Notes under the pieces: model-generated | What the model was told of the DNA's origin: nothing | Databases searched by the model: none | The model's input: the letters and a program-made list of their open reading frames with translations, nothing else | Assembly: GCA_028281285.1 (NCBI GenBank) | Contig: JANQKF010000013.1 | Location: forward strand, 248,001-312,000 | Direction of reading: 5' to 3' | Origin: Cyclobacteriaceae bacterium | GTDB taxonomy: Bacteria; Bacteroidota; Bacteroidia; Cytophagales; Cyclobacteriaceae | Length of the DNA: 64,000 nucleotides | Translations under genes and position numbers: made by a program | Shown: piece after piece, positions 52,970 through 62,237 of the stretch | Numbering within the stretch: the first letter of the stretch is position 1 | Layout: every line of letters begins with the position of its first letter

Positions 52970-54328
52970 GTGAAAAAAATCATTAGAATTTGGCTCATAT
53001 TTGGGTTGTTTGTGCTCTTCGTTTTTGGCTTAAAAGGGAAGATAAGTCAATCTGATTCTGGGCCTACAAGGGTCTTTATTTTAGAAATTCGTAATGACAT
53101 TGATCCTCGGATGAGCAGATATGTGAATCTGGCATTGGATCAAGCCACTGAAGAGGAGGCAGATATTATAATCGTAGATATGGATACCTACGGTGGAGCG
53201 GTGGGTGATGCGAATGATATTAGAACCCGATTACTTGAATATGACAAACCGGTATGGGTCTTCATCAACAATGATGCAGCTTCAGCCGGAGCATTAATAT
53301 CCATAGCTTGTGACAGTATATATATGGTTCCCGGTGCCAATATTGGAGCCGCTACTGTTGTTACAGCAGAAGGTATTGCGGCACCCGACAAATATCAATC
53401 ATATATGCGTTCGATTATGCGATCTACCGCAGAGCAAAATGGTCGTGACCCATTGATAGCCGAAGGAATGGTTGACGATCGGGTCGAAATTGAAGGTATT
53501 ACTGAAAGTGGAAAAATCGTGACTTTTACTACTTCTGAGGCAATCAAAAACGGCTATTGCGAAGCAGAGGTAGCCAGTATCAGAGAAATTCTTGAACGCA
53601 ACAATGTGACCAATTATCGAATGATTGACTATACTCTAAGTTGGTCAGAAAGAGTGATTGCTTTTTTCCTTAACCCGGTGGTTAGTGGAATCCTGATATT
53701 AATGATCACCGGAGGTATCTTCTTTGAATTACAAACTCCTGGAGTTGGGTTTCCACTTGCCGCAGCAGTTGTAGGAATGATTTTCTACCTGACTCCCTAC
53801 TACCTCAATGGCTTGGCTGCAAACTGGGAAATTGCCGTATTCTTTCTTGGTCTCATACTGGTGGCTCTAGAGGTGTTCGTCATACCGGGCTTCGGAATTG
53901 CCGGAATTGCCGGCCTGATCTGTGTGGTTGGTTCTTTAATTCTGATCATGATCAACAACGATAGTTTTGATTTTGAGTTTGTGCCTTCCGGAGAAATTTT
54001 CACGGCCTCAGTAGTTGTACTAGGAGGGATGATAGGTTCAATAATAGTTCTGTTTGTTCTTGGCTATAGATTTACAAAAAGTGGCATGTTTAACAGAGTA
54101 GCACTTCAAGGCACTCAAGACAGTAGTGAAGGATACACGATCAATTTTAGGGATGAGCCACTTCTTGGAAAAGAAGGAACTGCCTATACCATTCTTAGGC
54201 CTAGCGGTCGCGTTGAAATAGAGGATGAAATATATGATGCTTATACGCGAGGTGAATACATCGAAAAAGGACAAAAAATAAAGGTGATCAGCGAAGAGGG
54301 AAGCTCGCTCAAGGTAAAAGCAATTTAA
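52970..54328 (+). CDS. NfeD family protein with ClpP-like protease domain
   Basis: The protein is 452 residues from the GTG at 52970 (VKKIIRIWLIFGLF); a GTG at 52955 gives 457. It has an N-terminal signal-anchor, a ClpP-like domain with Ser-Lys dyad S110 (AASAGALI) and K146 (APDKYQSY; numbering from 52955), several transmembrane helices (about 226-370) and a C-terminal OB-fold NfeD domain. Such membrane proteases process stomatin-like proteins and shape membrane microdomains. No stomatin gene is next to it. It starts the forward unit that includes the sulfur enzyme and globin. Confidence 0.9.
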   Translation: MKKIIRIWLIFGLFVLFVFGLKGKISQSDSGPTRVFILEIRNDIDPRMSRYVNLALDQATEEEADIIIVDMDTYGGAVGDANDIRTRLLEYDKPVWVFINNDAASAGALISIACDSIYMVPGANIGAATVVTAEGIAAPDKYQSYMRSIMRSTAEQNGRDPLIAEGMVDDRVEIEGITESGKIVTFTTSEAIKNGYCEAEVASIREILERNNVTNYRMIDYTLSWSERVIAFFLNPVVSGILILMITGGIFFELQTPGVGFPLAAAVVGMIFYLTPYYLNGLAANWEIAVFFLGLILVALEVFVIPGFGIAGIAGLICVVGSLILIMINNDSFDFEFVPSGEIFTASVVVLGGMIGSIIVLFVLGYRFTKSGMFNRVALQGTQDSSEGYTINFRDEPLLGKEGTAYTILRPSGRVEIEDEIYDAYTRGEYIEKGQKIKVISEEGSSLKVKAI

Positions 54329-54329
54329 G

Positions 54330-55580
54330 ATGAGTAAATCAATGGATGAATTTAGCCCCGAAAGCTTAATGATGAGCTTGGGACATGATCCCAGTCTTGT
54401 TCAGAATTCCATTAAGAATCCGATCTTTCAAACTTCTACATTCGAATTCTCAACTGCAGAAGAAGGCAAGGCATTTTTTGAGAAGGTCTATGGAGGAGGA
54501 AACATAAAGGAAAAGAATCAAAGCCTGATTTACACTCGGCTAAATCATCCGAACTTGATTACTGCCGAGAGCCGTCTGGCACTCTTGGATGGAACTGAAG
54601 ATGCAGCCTTCTTTGAAAGTGGAATGGCAGCAATAACGACTACACTTTTGGAGTTCGCCCATGTTGGTGATTTGATATTAATGTCCAGTCCATTATATGG
54701 AGGCACAGATTCCTTTATTAAGAACATACTACCAAGATATGGTGTAGAGCATTTGATCTTTTCGCCAAAGATGGGCAAACAAGAGATCATCAACTTAGTG
54801 TCTTCACATCCCAGAAAAGAAAACCTCTCTCTCATCTATTGCGAGACACCTGCCAACCCTACCAACAGTATGGTGGACATCGAAATGATGGCAGAGATCA
54901 GAGATTATTTTACTAAGGACAAGGACGTTTACCTGGCTGTCGATAACACTTATATGGGGCCGATTTTTCAGCAACCAAAAAAACATGGTGCTGATCTTAT
55001 TCTCTATTCCGCCACCAAATATATAGGTGGTCACAGTGACTTAATCGCTGGTGCCTGCTCAGGTTCGAATTCGTTGATGCTTCGATTGAAATCACTAAGA
55101 AGCAAGTTAGGCTGTATGGCTTCTCCGTGGACATCCTGGCTCATCTCCAGAAGCTTTGAAACACTCTATATGCGAATGGAAAAGCAAGCGAGTAATGCAC
55201 TAGCCGTGGCAAGATTTCTGGATGGCCATCCAAAGGTGAAAAAGGTTCACTATGCCGGTCTTCTTACTGAAGGAGATGACTATTTCGAAACTTATCAAAA
55301 ACAATGTACATCAGGTGGAGCCATGCTTGCCTTCGATATAGTTGGAGCTGAAAAAGAGGCATTCACATTCCTGAATCATCTCAACCTTATCAAACTTGCC
55401 GTGAGCCTGGGAAGTACTGAGACGCTCGCTTCTCATCCGGAAACAATGAGCAGTTCCAACATACCAAAGGAGGATCGTTTGACAGTTGGAATTACACCAG
55501 CAATGATCCGAATGTCTGTTGGAATAGAAAACCCAAATGACCTGATTAAAGACATTGGTAACGCACTAGATCAAAGCTGA
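54330..55580 (+). CDS. Cystathionine gamma-synthase family PLP enzyme
   Basis: The 416-residue protein has the Cys/Met metabolism PLP fold: YTRLNHPN (Y68, R70), AAFFESGMAAI, CETPANPTNS, VDNTY and PLP lysine K230 in SATKYIGGHSDLIAG. It may act as cystathionine gamma-synthase, methionine gamma-lyase or O-acetylhomoserine sulfhydrylase; sequence alone does not decide. It starts 1 bp after the NfeD stop and overlaps the globin start by 1 bp (TGATG), so the three are co-translated. Confidence 0.9.
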   Translation: MSKSMDEFSPESLMMSLGHDPSLVQNSIKNPIFQTSTFEFSTAEEGKAFFEKVYGGGNIKEKNQSLIYTRLNHPNLITAESRLALLDGTEDAAFFESGMAAITTTLLEFAHVGDLILMSSPLYGGTDSFIKNILPRYGVEHLIFSPKMGKQEIINLVSSHPRKENLSLIYCETPANPTNSMVDIEMMAEIRDYFTKDKDVYLAVDNTYMGPIFQQPKKHGADLILYSATKYIGGHSDLIAGACSGSNSLMLRLKSLRSKLGCMASPWTSWLISRSFETLYMRMEKQASNALAVARFLDGHPKVKKVHYAGLLTEGDDYFETYQKQCTSGGAMLAFDIVGAEKEAFTFLNHLNLIKLAVSLGSTETLASHPETMSSSNIPKEDRLTVGITPAMIRMSVGIENPNDLIKDIGNALDQS

Positions 55581-55942
55581 TGTCAACGCTATATGATCGT
55601 ATCGGGGAGGAAAGCATCCTGAAATTAGTAGATGACTTTTATGCTGGAGTCGAAAAGGATGAGGTGATCAGAAAACTTTATCCCGAAGACCTGTTGCAGC
55701 CAAAAAATCGACTAAAACTCTTTTTTATTCAAGCGCTTGGAGGACGACAGACTTATACTGACGAAAGAGGTCATCCCATGCTAAGAAGAAGGCACTTCCA
55801 ATGGAAAATTGGTGAAAAGGAGGCCACACATTGGTTGAAAAATATGCATGCTGCCTTAGAGAAAGCTTCCTTTCCTGAAAAAGAAAAGGAGGAGTTTTGG
55901 AGTTATGTGTATAAGGCTGCACTCCATATGATCAATCAATAA
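55580..55942 (+). CDS. Group 2 truncated hemoglobin
   Basis: A 120-residue globin of the trHb2 group. Y21 at position B10 (DDFYAGV), proximal histidine H72 (MLRRRHFQW) and Trp85 (ATHWLKNM, position G8) fit, as does the GGRQTYTDERGHPMLR loop. Such proteins bind oxygen or NO and some reduce peroxides. The start ATG overlaps the stop codon of the PLP enzyme (TGATG), so expression is coupled. Confidence 0.93.
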   Translation: MSTLYDRIGEESILKLVDDFYAGVEKDEVIRKLYPEDLLQPKNRLKLFFIQALGGRQTYTDERGHPMLRRRHFQWKIGEKEATHWLKNMHAALEKASFPEKEKEEFWSYVYKAALHMINQ

Positions 55943-55954
55943 CTCCGGCATTAA

Positions 55955-57130
55955 ATGAAATCCATCACACTTACAAGGTTCATTGCTTTCATTTTCTCCA
56001 TAGTCTTTTTAGCACTATTGCAAGGTTGCACTTCAAACAATAGTTCAGTTTCTAAACAGGCCAAAGTGTTTTCTTTGACGCTTGAAGACTCCATCACCTT
56101 TGACCGGCTTTCTGAGGTAGAATTACAGGACTATAACGAGAACACCGGAGAATTGCTGTTACATGACGCTCAGACCAGCGAAATTCTGATTATTAATACC
56201 CAAGGTGAATTAGTATCCAGTTTCGATCCTTTTACGGAAGGCCCTAATTACGTTAGTGATCAGACTTATGGCTGGAATTTTTATGGCGAAGATCAAATCC
56301 TGGCTTATGGACAAGTCCATTTCCACCGATTATCGAAAAAAGGCCAGCGAATTCAACGGCTCGAATATCCTGTTGAAGTCTCCTCTTGGTGGACACTGGA
56401 CTATAATCCACGGATGCTATTCACATTCGATGACAATAATGAATCTAAAATCGTAGCATTCATACCTGGTGTCACAGGACCAAATTACAAGACTCAGGCC
56501 TTTCAAGATTCAGTTGACATGGTCTATACTTTGAGCTTCGAAAGCTCCAAGAGTCAAGCAGTCTTCGAAAAGTTGGAACAGAGTGTTTATCGCAGTTTGG
56601 GTAAATACGTTGACAGGGGTTGGCCAACTATGGCCAATTTTAGTGATAGCAGGTTTGCCGTTACCTATAGCATCGATTCTGTCCTCTACATTTTTGATGC
56701 GGTATCAAATGAACTACTGAATCAAATACCAATTCCACGGGGGTACCAACCAAAATATGATTACGTGGATTTTGGTAGTAAAAATGTTCCGGATAGGTCT
56801 AGAATCAACACTCGCATCTTTCCCATGGGAGAGGAAATAATTTTGGAAGTTTCTGATCGTATCCCTGAATCGGTGATGACTAAAATCCAACAACTCCCGC
56901 AATGGTGGGAATCGGATGAATTGATGGAGGCATCACGAAAATATAGCGACCGATATTATCTCGTATTCAATCAAAATGGATACCTGGGCAATCTTAATTG
57001 GCAGGGAACTAACATTAATTACCATATCATCGGTAGTAAAAATGGGTTTTTATGGCTTCAACGAAGATATGAGGATGAACGGGACTATAGAACCTTCCTG
57101 AAAATGAAAATAACTGAAGAATTGAACTGA
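55955..57130 (+). CDS. DUF4221 lipoprotein
   Basis: A 391-residue protein with a lipoprotein signal peptide ending in LLQGC (Cys about 25), a serine-rich linker and a beta-propeller-like domain. The patterns SFDPFTEGPNYV, RQFHRLSKKGQRI-like basic strand and SSWWTLDYNP agree with DUF4221, widespread in Cytophagales without known function. It lies 12 bp after the globin gene. Confidence 0.78.
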   Translation: MKSITLTRFIAFIFSIVFLALLQGCTSNNSSVSKQAKVFSLTLEDSITFDRLSEVELQDYNENTGELLLHDAQTSEILIINTQGELVSSFDPFTEGPNYVSDQTYGWNFYGEDQILAYGQVHFHRLSKKGQRIQRLEYPVEVSSWWTLDYNPRMLFTFDDNNESKIVAFIPGVTGPNYKTQAFQDSVDMVYTLSFESSKSQAVFEKLEQSVYRSLGKYVDRGWPTMANFSDSRFAVTYSIDSVLYIFDAVSNELLNQIPIPRGYQPKYDYVDFGSKNVPDRSRINTRIFPMGEEIILEVSDRIPESVMTKIQQLPQWWESDELMEASRKYSDRYYLVFNQNGYLGNLNWQGTNINYHIIGSKNGFLWLQRRYEDERDYRTFLKMKITEELN

Positions 57131-57242
57131 TTCAGTCCTTCTGTCAAAGTCTACGCGAAATCCAATTCAATTCACTGCACATTTATTATCTTCCGCAGCA
57201 GTTGGATGTGTAACCATCTCATTTTCATTTCAAGACAACATT

Positions 57243-60200
57243 ATGATTTATTTCAACCTATCCGTCCGAAGCATGGCTACAATAGTGTTCATGCTGATCT
57301 CTTCAAACTTGTTTAGTCAAGGAACTCGGCTTCTTCGACAACCTGATATTAGTGACAGCCACATCGTTTTTACCTATGGTGCTGATATATGGACGACAGA
57401 TCTTAGTGGGAACAGCCTAAAGAGAATTACCAGTACTCCGGCAGTAGAAAGCAATCCCCATTTCTCACCTGATGGAAACTGGATAGCCTTTACTTCCAAT
57501 CGTTCAGGAAGCAATGCTGTGTATATCGTACCAAAAGAAGGGGGAACTCCAAAACGTCTTACCTGGCATCCCTCCTCCTCTCAAGCAAGAGGTTGGACAC
57601 CAGATGGAAAGAGAGTCTTGTATGCCTCCTCTCGAGAAACAGCACCTACCTCAACCAACCGTCTATGGACTGTCTCTGTCGATGGTGGCCCTTCTGAAAG
57701 AGTGACTGCCCAATGGGGCTTTGACGGTTCCTATTCAGGGAATGGTCGGCAGATCGTAATTGATAAAATGAGCCGTTGGGATACTGAATTCAGAGCTTAT
57801 AGAGGTGGCCAAAACACTCCGTTGATCATTTTGACACTTAACAATCAAAATGAAGTGCTGATCCGGAATGAAAAAACCACTGATATTCAACCCGTTTGGG
57901 TGGGTCAAACCATTTATTTCCTGTCTGATCGAGACTGGACCATGAATATATGGGCTTATTCGGTGAGATCAGGTGACCTGACACAAATCACAAATTTCAC
58001 AGGGACTGATATCAAATCCCTTAATTATGGCGATGGAAAATTGGTATTTGAAAGGGACGGCTATTTACATACTTTGAACCCATCAGATAACAGCACCTCC
58101 CAATTGAACATTACCGTTACCGGAGATTTCCCATGGGCCGAAACAAAATGGGAAACGGTGACTAACAGATCCAGAGCGGCCTCTTTATCGCCCTCAGGAA
58201 AAAGAGCGGTGATGGAAGCCAGAGGAGAAATATTTACTGTACCCACGGAGCATGGCGATGCGAGGAATCTAACCAAATCCTCAGATGAGGCCGATAGAAA
58301 TCCATTATGGTCTCCAAATGGTGATAAGATCGCCTGGTTTTCTGATAAAGGAGGAAACGGTTATGCATTATACATGACGGATCAGGATGGCCTCTCTGAA
58401 ACAACCAGCATTTCCATTGGTGAATCCAAAATGGCCTGGGAACCTGCCTGGTCGCCTGATGGGAAACACATCGCCTTTGTCGATGATGATACGCGAATCA
58501 GAATTATTGACCTGGAATCTAAGGATATTCAGACAATTGATAACGCTGGCACCAATCTGGAGCGCGGCTCAATGGGCTTGACTTGGTCACACGATTCCAA
58601 CTATCTCGCCTATGCCAAGGGAGGTAGTAATAATTTCAGAAAAATCATGGCCTGGTCAAAAAAGGATGGCTCAATTCACCAATTGACCAATTCCTTCGCA
58701 GATTCCTTTGCTCCCTCCTGGGATAGAGATGGCAAACACATGTACTTCCTGGCAAGTACGGATGTGGCTTTAGGCTCAAGCTGGGCCAACACCAGTTCAA
58801 TGCAAGCCAGCCCGAGCTATGCGGCTTATGTGATTGTCTTGAAGGAAGGTGATGATTCTCCGTTTATACCAAGAAGTGATGAAGAGCCAGTGAAGAAAAA
58901 GGAAGAAGATAAGGGTGAAGAGAAAAAGGAAGAGAAGAAGGAAGAAAAAGAGACAGAAGCAGAAGAAAATGAAGGTCTGGTAATTGACGTAGAAAACATT
59001 GAGCGAAGGACCATAGCCCTCCCTCTTCCAACGGCCAATTATAGAACTACCGAGAGCGGACCGGCCGGTTCGGTCTTCATTAGTGAAAGAAAACCAGGCA
59101 ATTTCACATTGACTATCCACAAGTTTGGACTAGACAAACGCAAAGCCGATGAATTCCTTTCCGGAGTAAGGCAGTTTTCCGTTTCCTCTGACGGAAAGAA
59201 AATGTTAGTGCAACAAGGTCCTGGCTGGAAAGTAGCGAATACAGGAGGGCCAAGCGGTAAAGGCGCTAAGGGATTCTCAATGAACTTGAGAATGAAGCTG
59301 AATCGCACCTTGGAATGGAAACAAATGTTTGATGAGGCTTGGAGGTATGAGCGAGATTATTTTTATGATCCGGGAATGCACGGAAGAGATTGGCAGGAAG
59401 TGTACAACCGTTATTCACCTCTTGTACCTTATGTGAAACATAGAGCCGACCTGACCTATATTCTTGATCAGGTGAATGGTGAACTCTCTGTTGGCCACAG
59501 TTTTGTTTTTGGAGGAGACTATCCCAGGACTGACCGCTCTAGTGTCGGACTTTTGGGTGCTGACTTGGTGATTGACAAAAACCGCTGGAAAATTGACCGC
59601 ATATATACCACCGAAAGCTGGAACCCAGGACTGACCAGCCCATTAGACAGACCTGGCATGAAGGTCAAAGAAGGCTATTACTTGGTTGGAGTCAATGGAG
59701 ATGAATTGACTGCGGCTGATGACCCCTATCAGTTCCTTGACGGAACAGCGGGTGAGCAAACTGTTCTTCACATCAACGACAAACCGTCCTTTGACGGAGC
59801 CTGGAGAGAAATTGCAGAACCAATCAGAAGTGAAAATGCGTTGAGACAACGTGCCTGGGTAGAAGACAATCGAAGAAGAGTTGATGAACTTTCTGGTGGC
59901 CGTCTTGGCTATGTTTGGGTACCAAATACAGGTGGAGGAGGATTTGTGTCATTCAATCGCTATTTCTTTGCCCAACAGGACAAAGAAGGAGCTGTAATTG
60001 ATGAACGCTTCAATGGTGGAGGCTTACTCGATGATTATATGGTTGATTTGATGACACGATCATTAAGGGCTGGTTTGACTAACGAGGTGCCCAATGCCAG
60101 ACCAATGCGCCTACCAGGTGGTATTCTCGGACCGAAAGTATTATTGATTAACGAAATGGCCGGTTCAGGAGGAGACTTCTTTCCATGGGCATTCAGACAA

Positions 60201-60521
60201 CAAAAAGTAGGACCATTAATAGGAGCAACCACCTGGGGTGGATTGGTGAAATCCTCTGTTCATTATAGCCTCATTGACGGTGGTGCGTTAACTGCACCTG
60301 ATAATGCAGTTTTTGACCCAATCAATAACGAGTGGGTTGCCGAAAACAAAGGAGTCGCCCCAGATATACCTGTTCGTCAAGATGCGAAAGCACTTGAGGC
60401 AGGCCGTGATCCGCAATTAGAGCGCGCTGTTCAGGAAGTACTTCGGTTGATTGAACAGCAAGGTTCAAGAAGTGTGAAGTATCCGGAATATCCCAAACCG
60501 GCAAAAAAGAAAGGAAACTAG
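57243..60521 (+). CDS. Tricorn-like S41 family protease
   Basis: The 1092-residue protein has a signal peptide (the Met at 57273 starting MATIVFMLISSNLFSQ is a likely start), two WD40/PD40-type propeller regions (about 30-530), a charged linker rich in Lys and Glu (about 540-578), a PDZ domain (about 770-860) and a C-terminal S41 protease domain with nucleophile S975 in NEMAGSGGDFF. It resembles archaeal and bacterial tricorn protease, which degrades oligopeptides. Here it is exported. The following palindrome at 60541 ends its transcript. Confidence 0.92.
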   Translation: MIYFNLSVRSMATIVFMLISSNLFSQGTRLLRQPDISDSHIVFTYGADIWTTDLSGNSLKRITSTPAVESNPHFSPDGNWIAFTSNRSGSNAVYIVPKEGGTPKRLTWHPSSSQARGWTPDGKRVLYASSRETAPTSTNRLWTVSVDGGPSERVTAQWGFDGSYSGNGRQIVIDKMSRWDTEFRAYRGGQNTPLIILTLNNQNEVLIRNEKTTDIQPVWVGQTIYFLSDRDWTMNIWAYSVRSGDLTQITNFTGTDIKSLNYGDGKLVFERDGYLHTLNPSDNSTSQLNITVTGDFPWAETKWETVTNRSRAASLSPSGKRAVMEARGEIFTVPTEHGDARNLTKSSDEADRNPLWSPNGDKIAWFSDKGGNGYALYMTDQDGLSETTSISIGESKMAWEPAWSPDGKHIAFVDDDTRIRIIDLESKDIQTIDNAGTNLERGSMGLTWSHDSNYLAYAKGGSNNFRKIMAWSKKDGSIHQLTNSFADSFAPSWDRDGKHMYFLASTDVALGSSWANTSSMQASPSYAAYVIVLKEGDDSPFIPRSDEEPVKKKEEDKGEEKKEEKKEEKETEAEENEGLVIDVENIERRTIALPLPTANYRTTESGPAGSVFISERKPGNFTLTIHKFGLDKRKADEFLSGVRQFSVSSDGKKMLVQQGPGWKVANTGGPSGKGAKGFSMNLRMKLNRTLEWKQMFDEAWRYERDYFYDPGMHGRDWQEVYNRYSPLVPYVKHRADLTYILDQVNGELSVGHSFVFGGDYPRTDRSSVGLLGADLVIDKNRWKIDRIYTTESWNPGLTSPLDRPGMKVKEGYYLVGVNGDELTAADDPYQFLDGTAGEQTVLHINDKPSFDGAWREIAEPIRSENALRQRAWVEDNRRRVDELSGGRLGYVWVPNTGGGGFVSFNRYFFAQQDKEGAVIDERFNGGGLLDDYMVDLMTRSLRAGLTNEVPNARPMRLPGGILGPKVLLINEMAGSGGDFFPWAFRQQKVGPLIGATTWGGLVKSSVHYSLIDGGALTAPDNAVFDPINNEWVAENKGVAPDIPVRQDAKALEAGRDPQLERAVQEVLRLIEQQGSRSVKYPEYPKPAKKKGN

Positions 60522-60540
60522 AATACTACGCTGCTCACAT

Positions 60541-60566
60541 AAAAAGGCCCTTAGGGGCCTTTTTTG
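60541..60566 (+). terminator. Rho-independent terminator after the Tricorn-like gene
   Basis: AAAAAGGCCC and GGGCCTTTTTT flank the loop TTAG, and the T run is at the end. It is placed 20 bp after the stop codon. Confidence 0.85.
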
Positions 60567-60700
60567 ATACTTTGAGCCAACTATGTTCACCTAATGTCCA
60601 CCGGGCATCACTACTATCGACACCTTATGTCGACTCCTTTTTTTCGGTGAACCCATAATGACCCTCTTCCTTTGTTCCACCAATTAACAACTGAAGAGAT

Positions 60701-61387
60701 ATGAAATCAACTATAGAAAATTCAAGAAGAAAGTTTCTGAGCAAGCTGGCTCTGACTGCCGGAGCAACTGCAGGGCTTTCAGCGATACCTAAGGAGTTGA
60801 TCCCGGGCGAATCAATTACTAGTTCTTCCAATGCACTGGAAGCAGACATCTGGTTTCTTAAAAATGTGAAGGGCGTTCATCGAGTGGTTTACGATGCCCC
60901 CGAGCCACATGATGGTTTCCCCGTAATTTGGTCATGGGTCTTCATGACAACCAATAATGAAACCGGAACCCGTGATGAAGATATGACGTCAATGGTCGTT
61001 TTAAGGCACAACACAATAGCCTATGCGTTAAACGATGCCATATATGAGAAATATGATATAGGTGAGTTTTTTGGTGTCAAAGACGCCCGAACGGGAAAGT
61101 GGGCTAAAAGAAACCCAATGTGGGAACCAAAAGAAGGAGACTTTCCGGCTTCCGTAATTCAAGGTATTAAACAACAACAATCACGTGGCGCACTTTTTTG
61201 TGTTTGTGAAATGGCCATGAAAATGGATAGTGGGGATGTGGCCCGCAAAATGAAACTTGACCCTGAAGAAGTCAAGAAGGACTGGTATGCCAATCTTCAT
61301 CCGGGTATACAACCCGTTCCCTCAGGTGTCTGGGCGCTTGGTCGAGCCCAGGAACACGGATGCAAGTACATCTATGCCGGAGGTTAA
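60701..61387 (+). CDS. Tat-exported DsrE-like protein
   Basis: The 228-residue protein has a clear twin-arginine signal (SRRKFLSK at residues 8-15, then ALTAGATAGLSAIP). The mature part includes YDAPEPHDGFPVI, RGALFCVCEMAMKM with two cysteines and a C-terminal VPSGVWALGRAQEHGCKYIYAGG, a pattern like the DsrE/YchN fold where the end fits PSGV-type helices. No cofactor is assured. It stands alone between two terminators. Confidence 0.75.
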   Translation: MKSTIENSRRKFLSKLALTAGATAGLSAIPKELIPGESITSSSNALEADIWFLKNVKGVHRVVYDAPEPHDGFPVIWSWVFMTTNNETGTRDEDMTSMVVLRHNTIAYALNDAIYEKYDIGEFFGVKDARTGKWAKRNPMWEPKEGDFPASVIQGIKQQQSRGALFCVCEMAMKMDSGDVARKMKLDPEEVKKDWYANLHPGIQPVPSGVWALGRAQEHGCKYIYAGG

Positions 61388-61407
61388 ACCTCAACCGTAC
61401 CCGTTCT

Positions 61408-61437
61408 AAACCCAGCCTTGGTCAAGCTGGGTTTTTT
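61408..61437 (+). terminator. Rho-independent terminator after the DsrE-like gene
   Basis: AAACCCAGC and GCTGGGTTT pair around CTTGGTCAA, then Ts follow (61431-61437). It lies 20 bp after the stop. Confidence 0.85.
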
Positions 61438-61447
61438 ATTTTAATCA

Positions 61448-61480
61448 TTGCAATTCTGGATTTGATTTTGAGTATTTTCG
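61448..61480 (+). promoter_or_regulatory. Promoter candidate for the PlsC gene
   Basis: TATTTTCG (61473-61480), a variant of TAnnTTTG, with TTG at 61448-61450, 22 bp upstream. The ATG at 61497 is 16 bp after the box. Confidence 0.3.
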
Positions 61481-61496
61481 ACCAAGTCAAAAAGCA

Positions 61497-62237
61497 ATGA
61501 AAATTCTCCTTAAGGTCTACTCTGTTTATGGCCTGATTGTATTTGCCTTAATATTTTTGGTGCTCCTCCCCTTCTTTCTGTTGGCAATGTTTATAAGACC
61601 GCTGGAGAGAATAGCCGCCCCTTTAAATCACATTTGGGCCAGAGTGTTTTTCTTCCTTCTATTTCTGCAAAGAACCAAAGTCATTTATGAAGAAAAATTA
61701 GACCCGAACCAACGCTACTTGTTCTGTGCCAATCACTTTTCCTATTTAGATATACCTACGATTGGCTTGCTCAATCACAATTTCAAGTTCATAGGTAAAA
61801 GCTCCTTGAGAAAGGTACCCATCTGGGGATACATGTACGGTCGACTTCATGTCTTGGTAGACCGAGAAAGTCTTAGAAGTAGATATGGAAGTCTGCTCGA
61901 AGCCCGAGAAGCTATTCAACGGGGCTTCAGTATGGCTTTTTTTCCTGAAGGGGGTATCATTAGTCCCAATCCTCCGAAAATGGCCAGGTTTAAAGAAGGC
62001 AGCTTTCGACTAGCTGTGGAAGAACAAATCCCAATTGTACCCATTACCATTCCGTTTAATCATATAATTTTGCCCGATGAAAAGTCGTTAACAATTCGAC
62101 CGGGAAGGGTTGTGATGAAAGTTCATCAGCCTATTTGGCCCTCTGATAATACTGATCAAGCAATCAAGGAGATCAGAGATAAGGTGAACAATCAAATTCA
62201 AACCGAACTCAATAAACAGAACAACATATCTGATTGA
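61497..62237 (+). CDS. Lysophospholipid acyltransferase (PlsC family)
   Basis: A 246-residue acyltransferase with an N-terminal hydrophobic helix pair (9-32 and 46-58), the H-x4-D catalytic motif H80-FSYL-D85 and FPEGG (149-153), and a VPITIPFNH segment. It acylates lysophosphatidic acid or a related lipid in the membrane. The stop codon overlaps the next start by 4 bp (TTGA), so the two are coupled. Confidence 0.9.
   Translation: MKILLKVYSVYGLIVFALIFLVLLPFFLLAMFIRPLERIAAPLNHIWARVFFFLLFLQRTKVIYEEKLDPNQRYLFCANHFSYLDIPTIGLLNHNFKFIGKSSLRKVPIWGYMYGRLHVLVDRESLRSRYGSLLEAREAIQRGFSMAFFPEGGIISPNPPKMARFKEGSFRLAVEEQIPIVPITIPFNHIILPDEKSLTIRPGRVVMKVHQPIWPSDNTDQAIKEIRDKVNNQIQTELNKQNNISD

Noticed and set aside
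58860-58975. Lys/Glu-rich purine tract in the Tricorn-like gene as a possible frameshift or repeat expansion
   Set aside because: The frame stays open on both sides and charged linkers are common between the propeller and protease parts; nothing suggests a shift.
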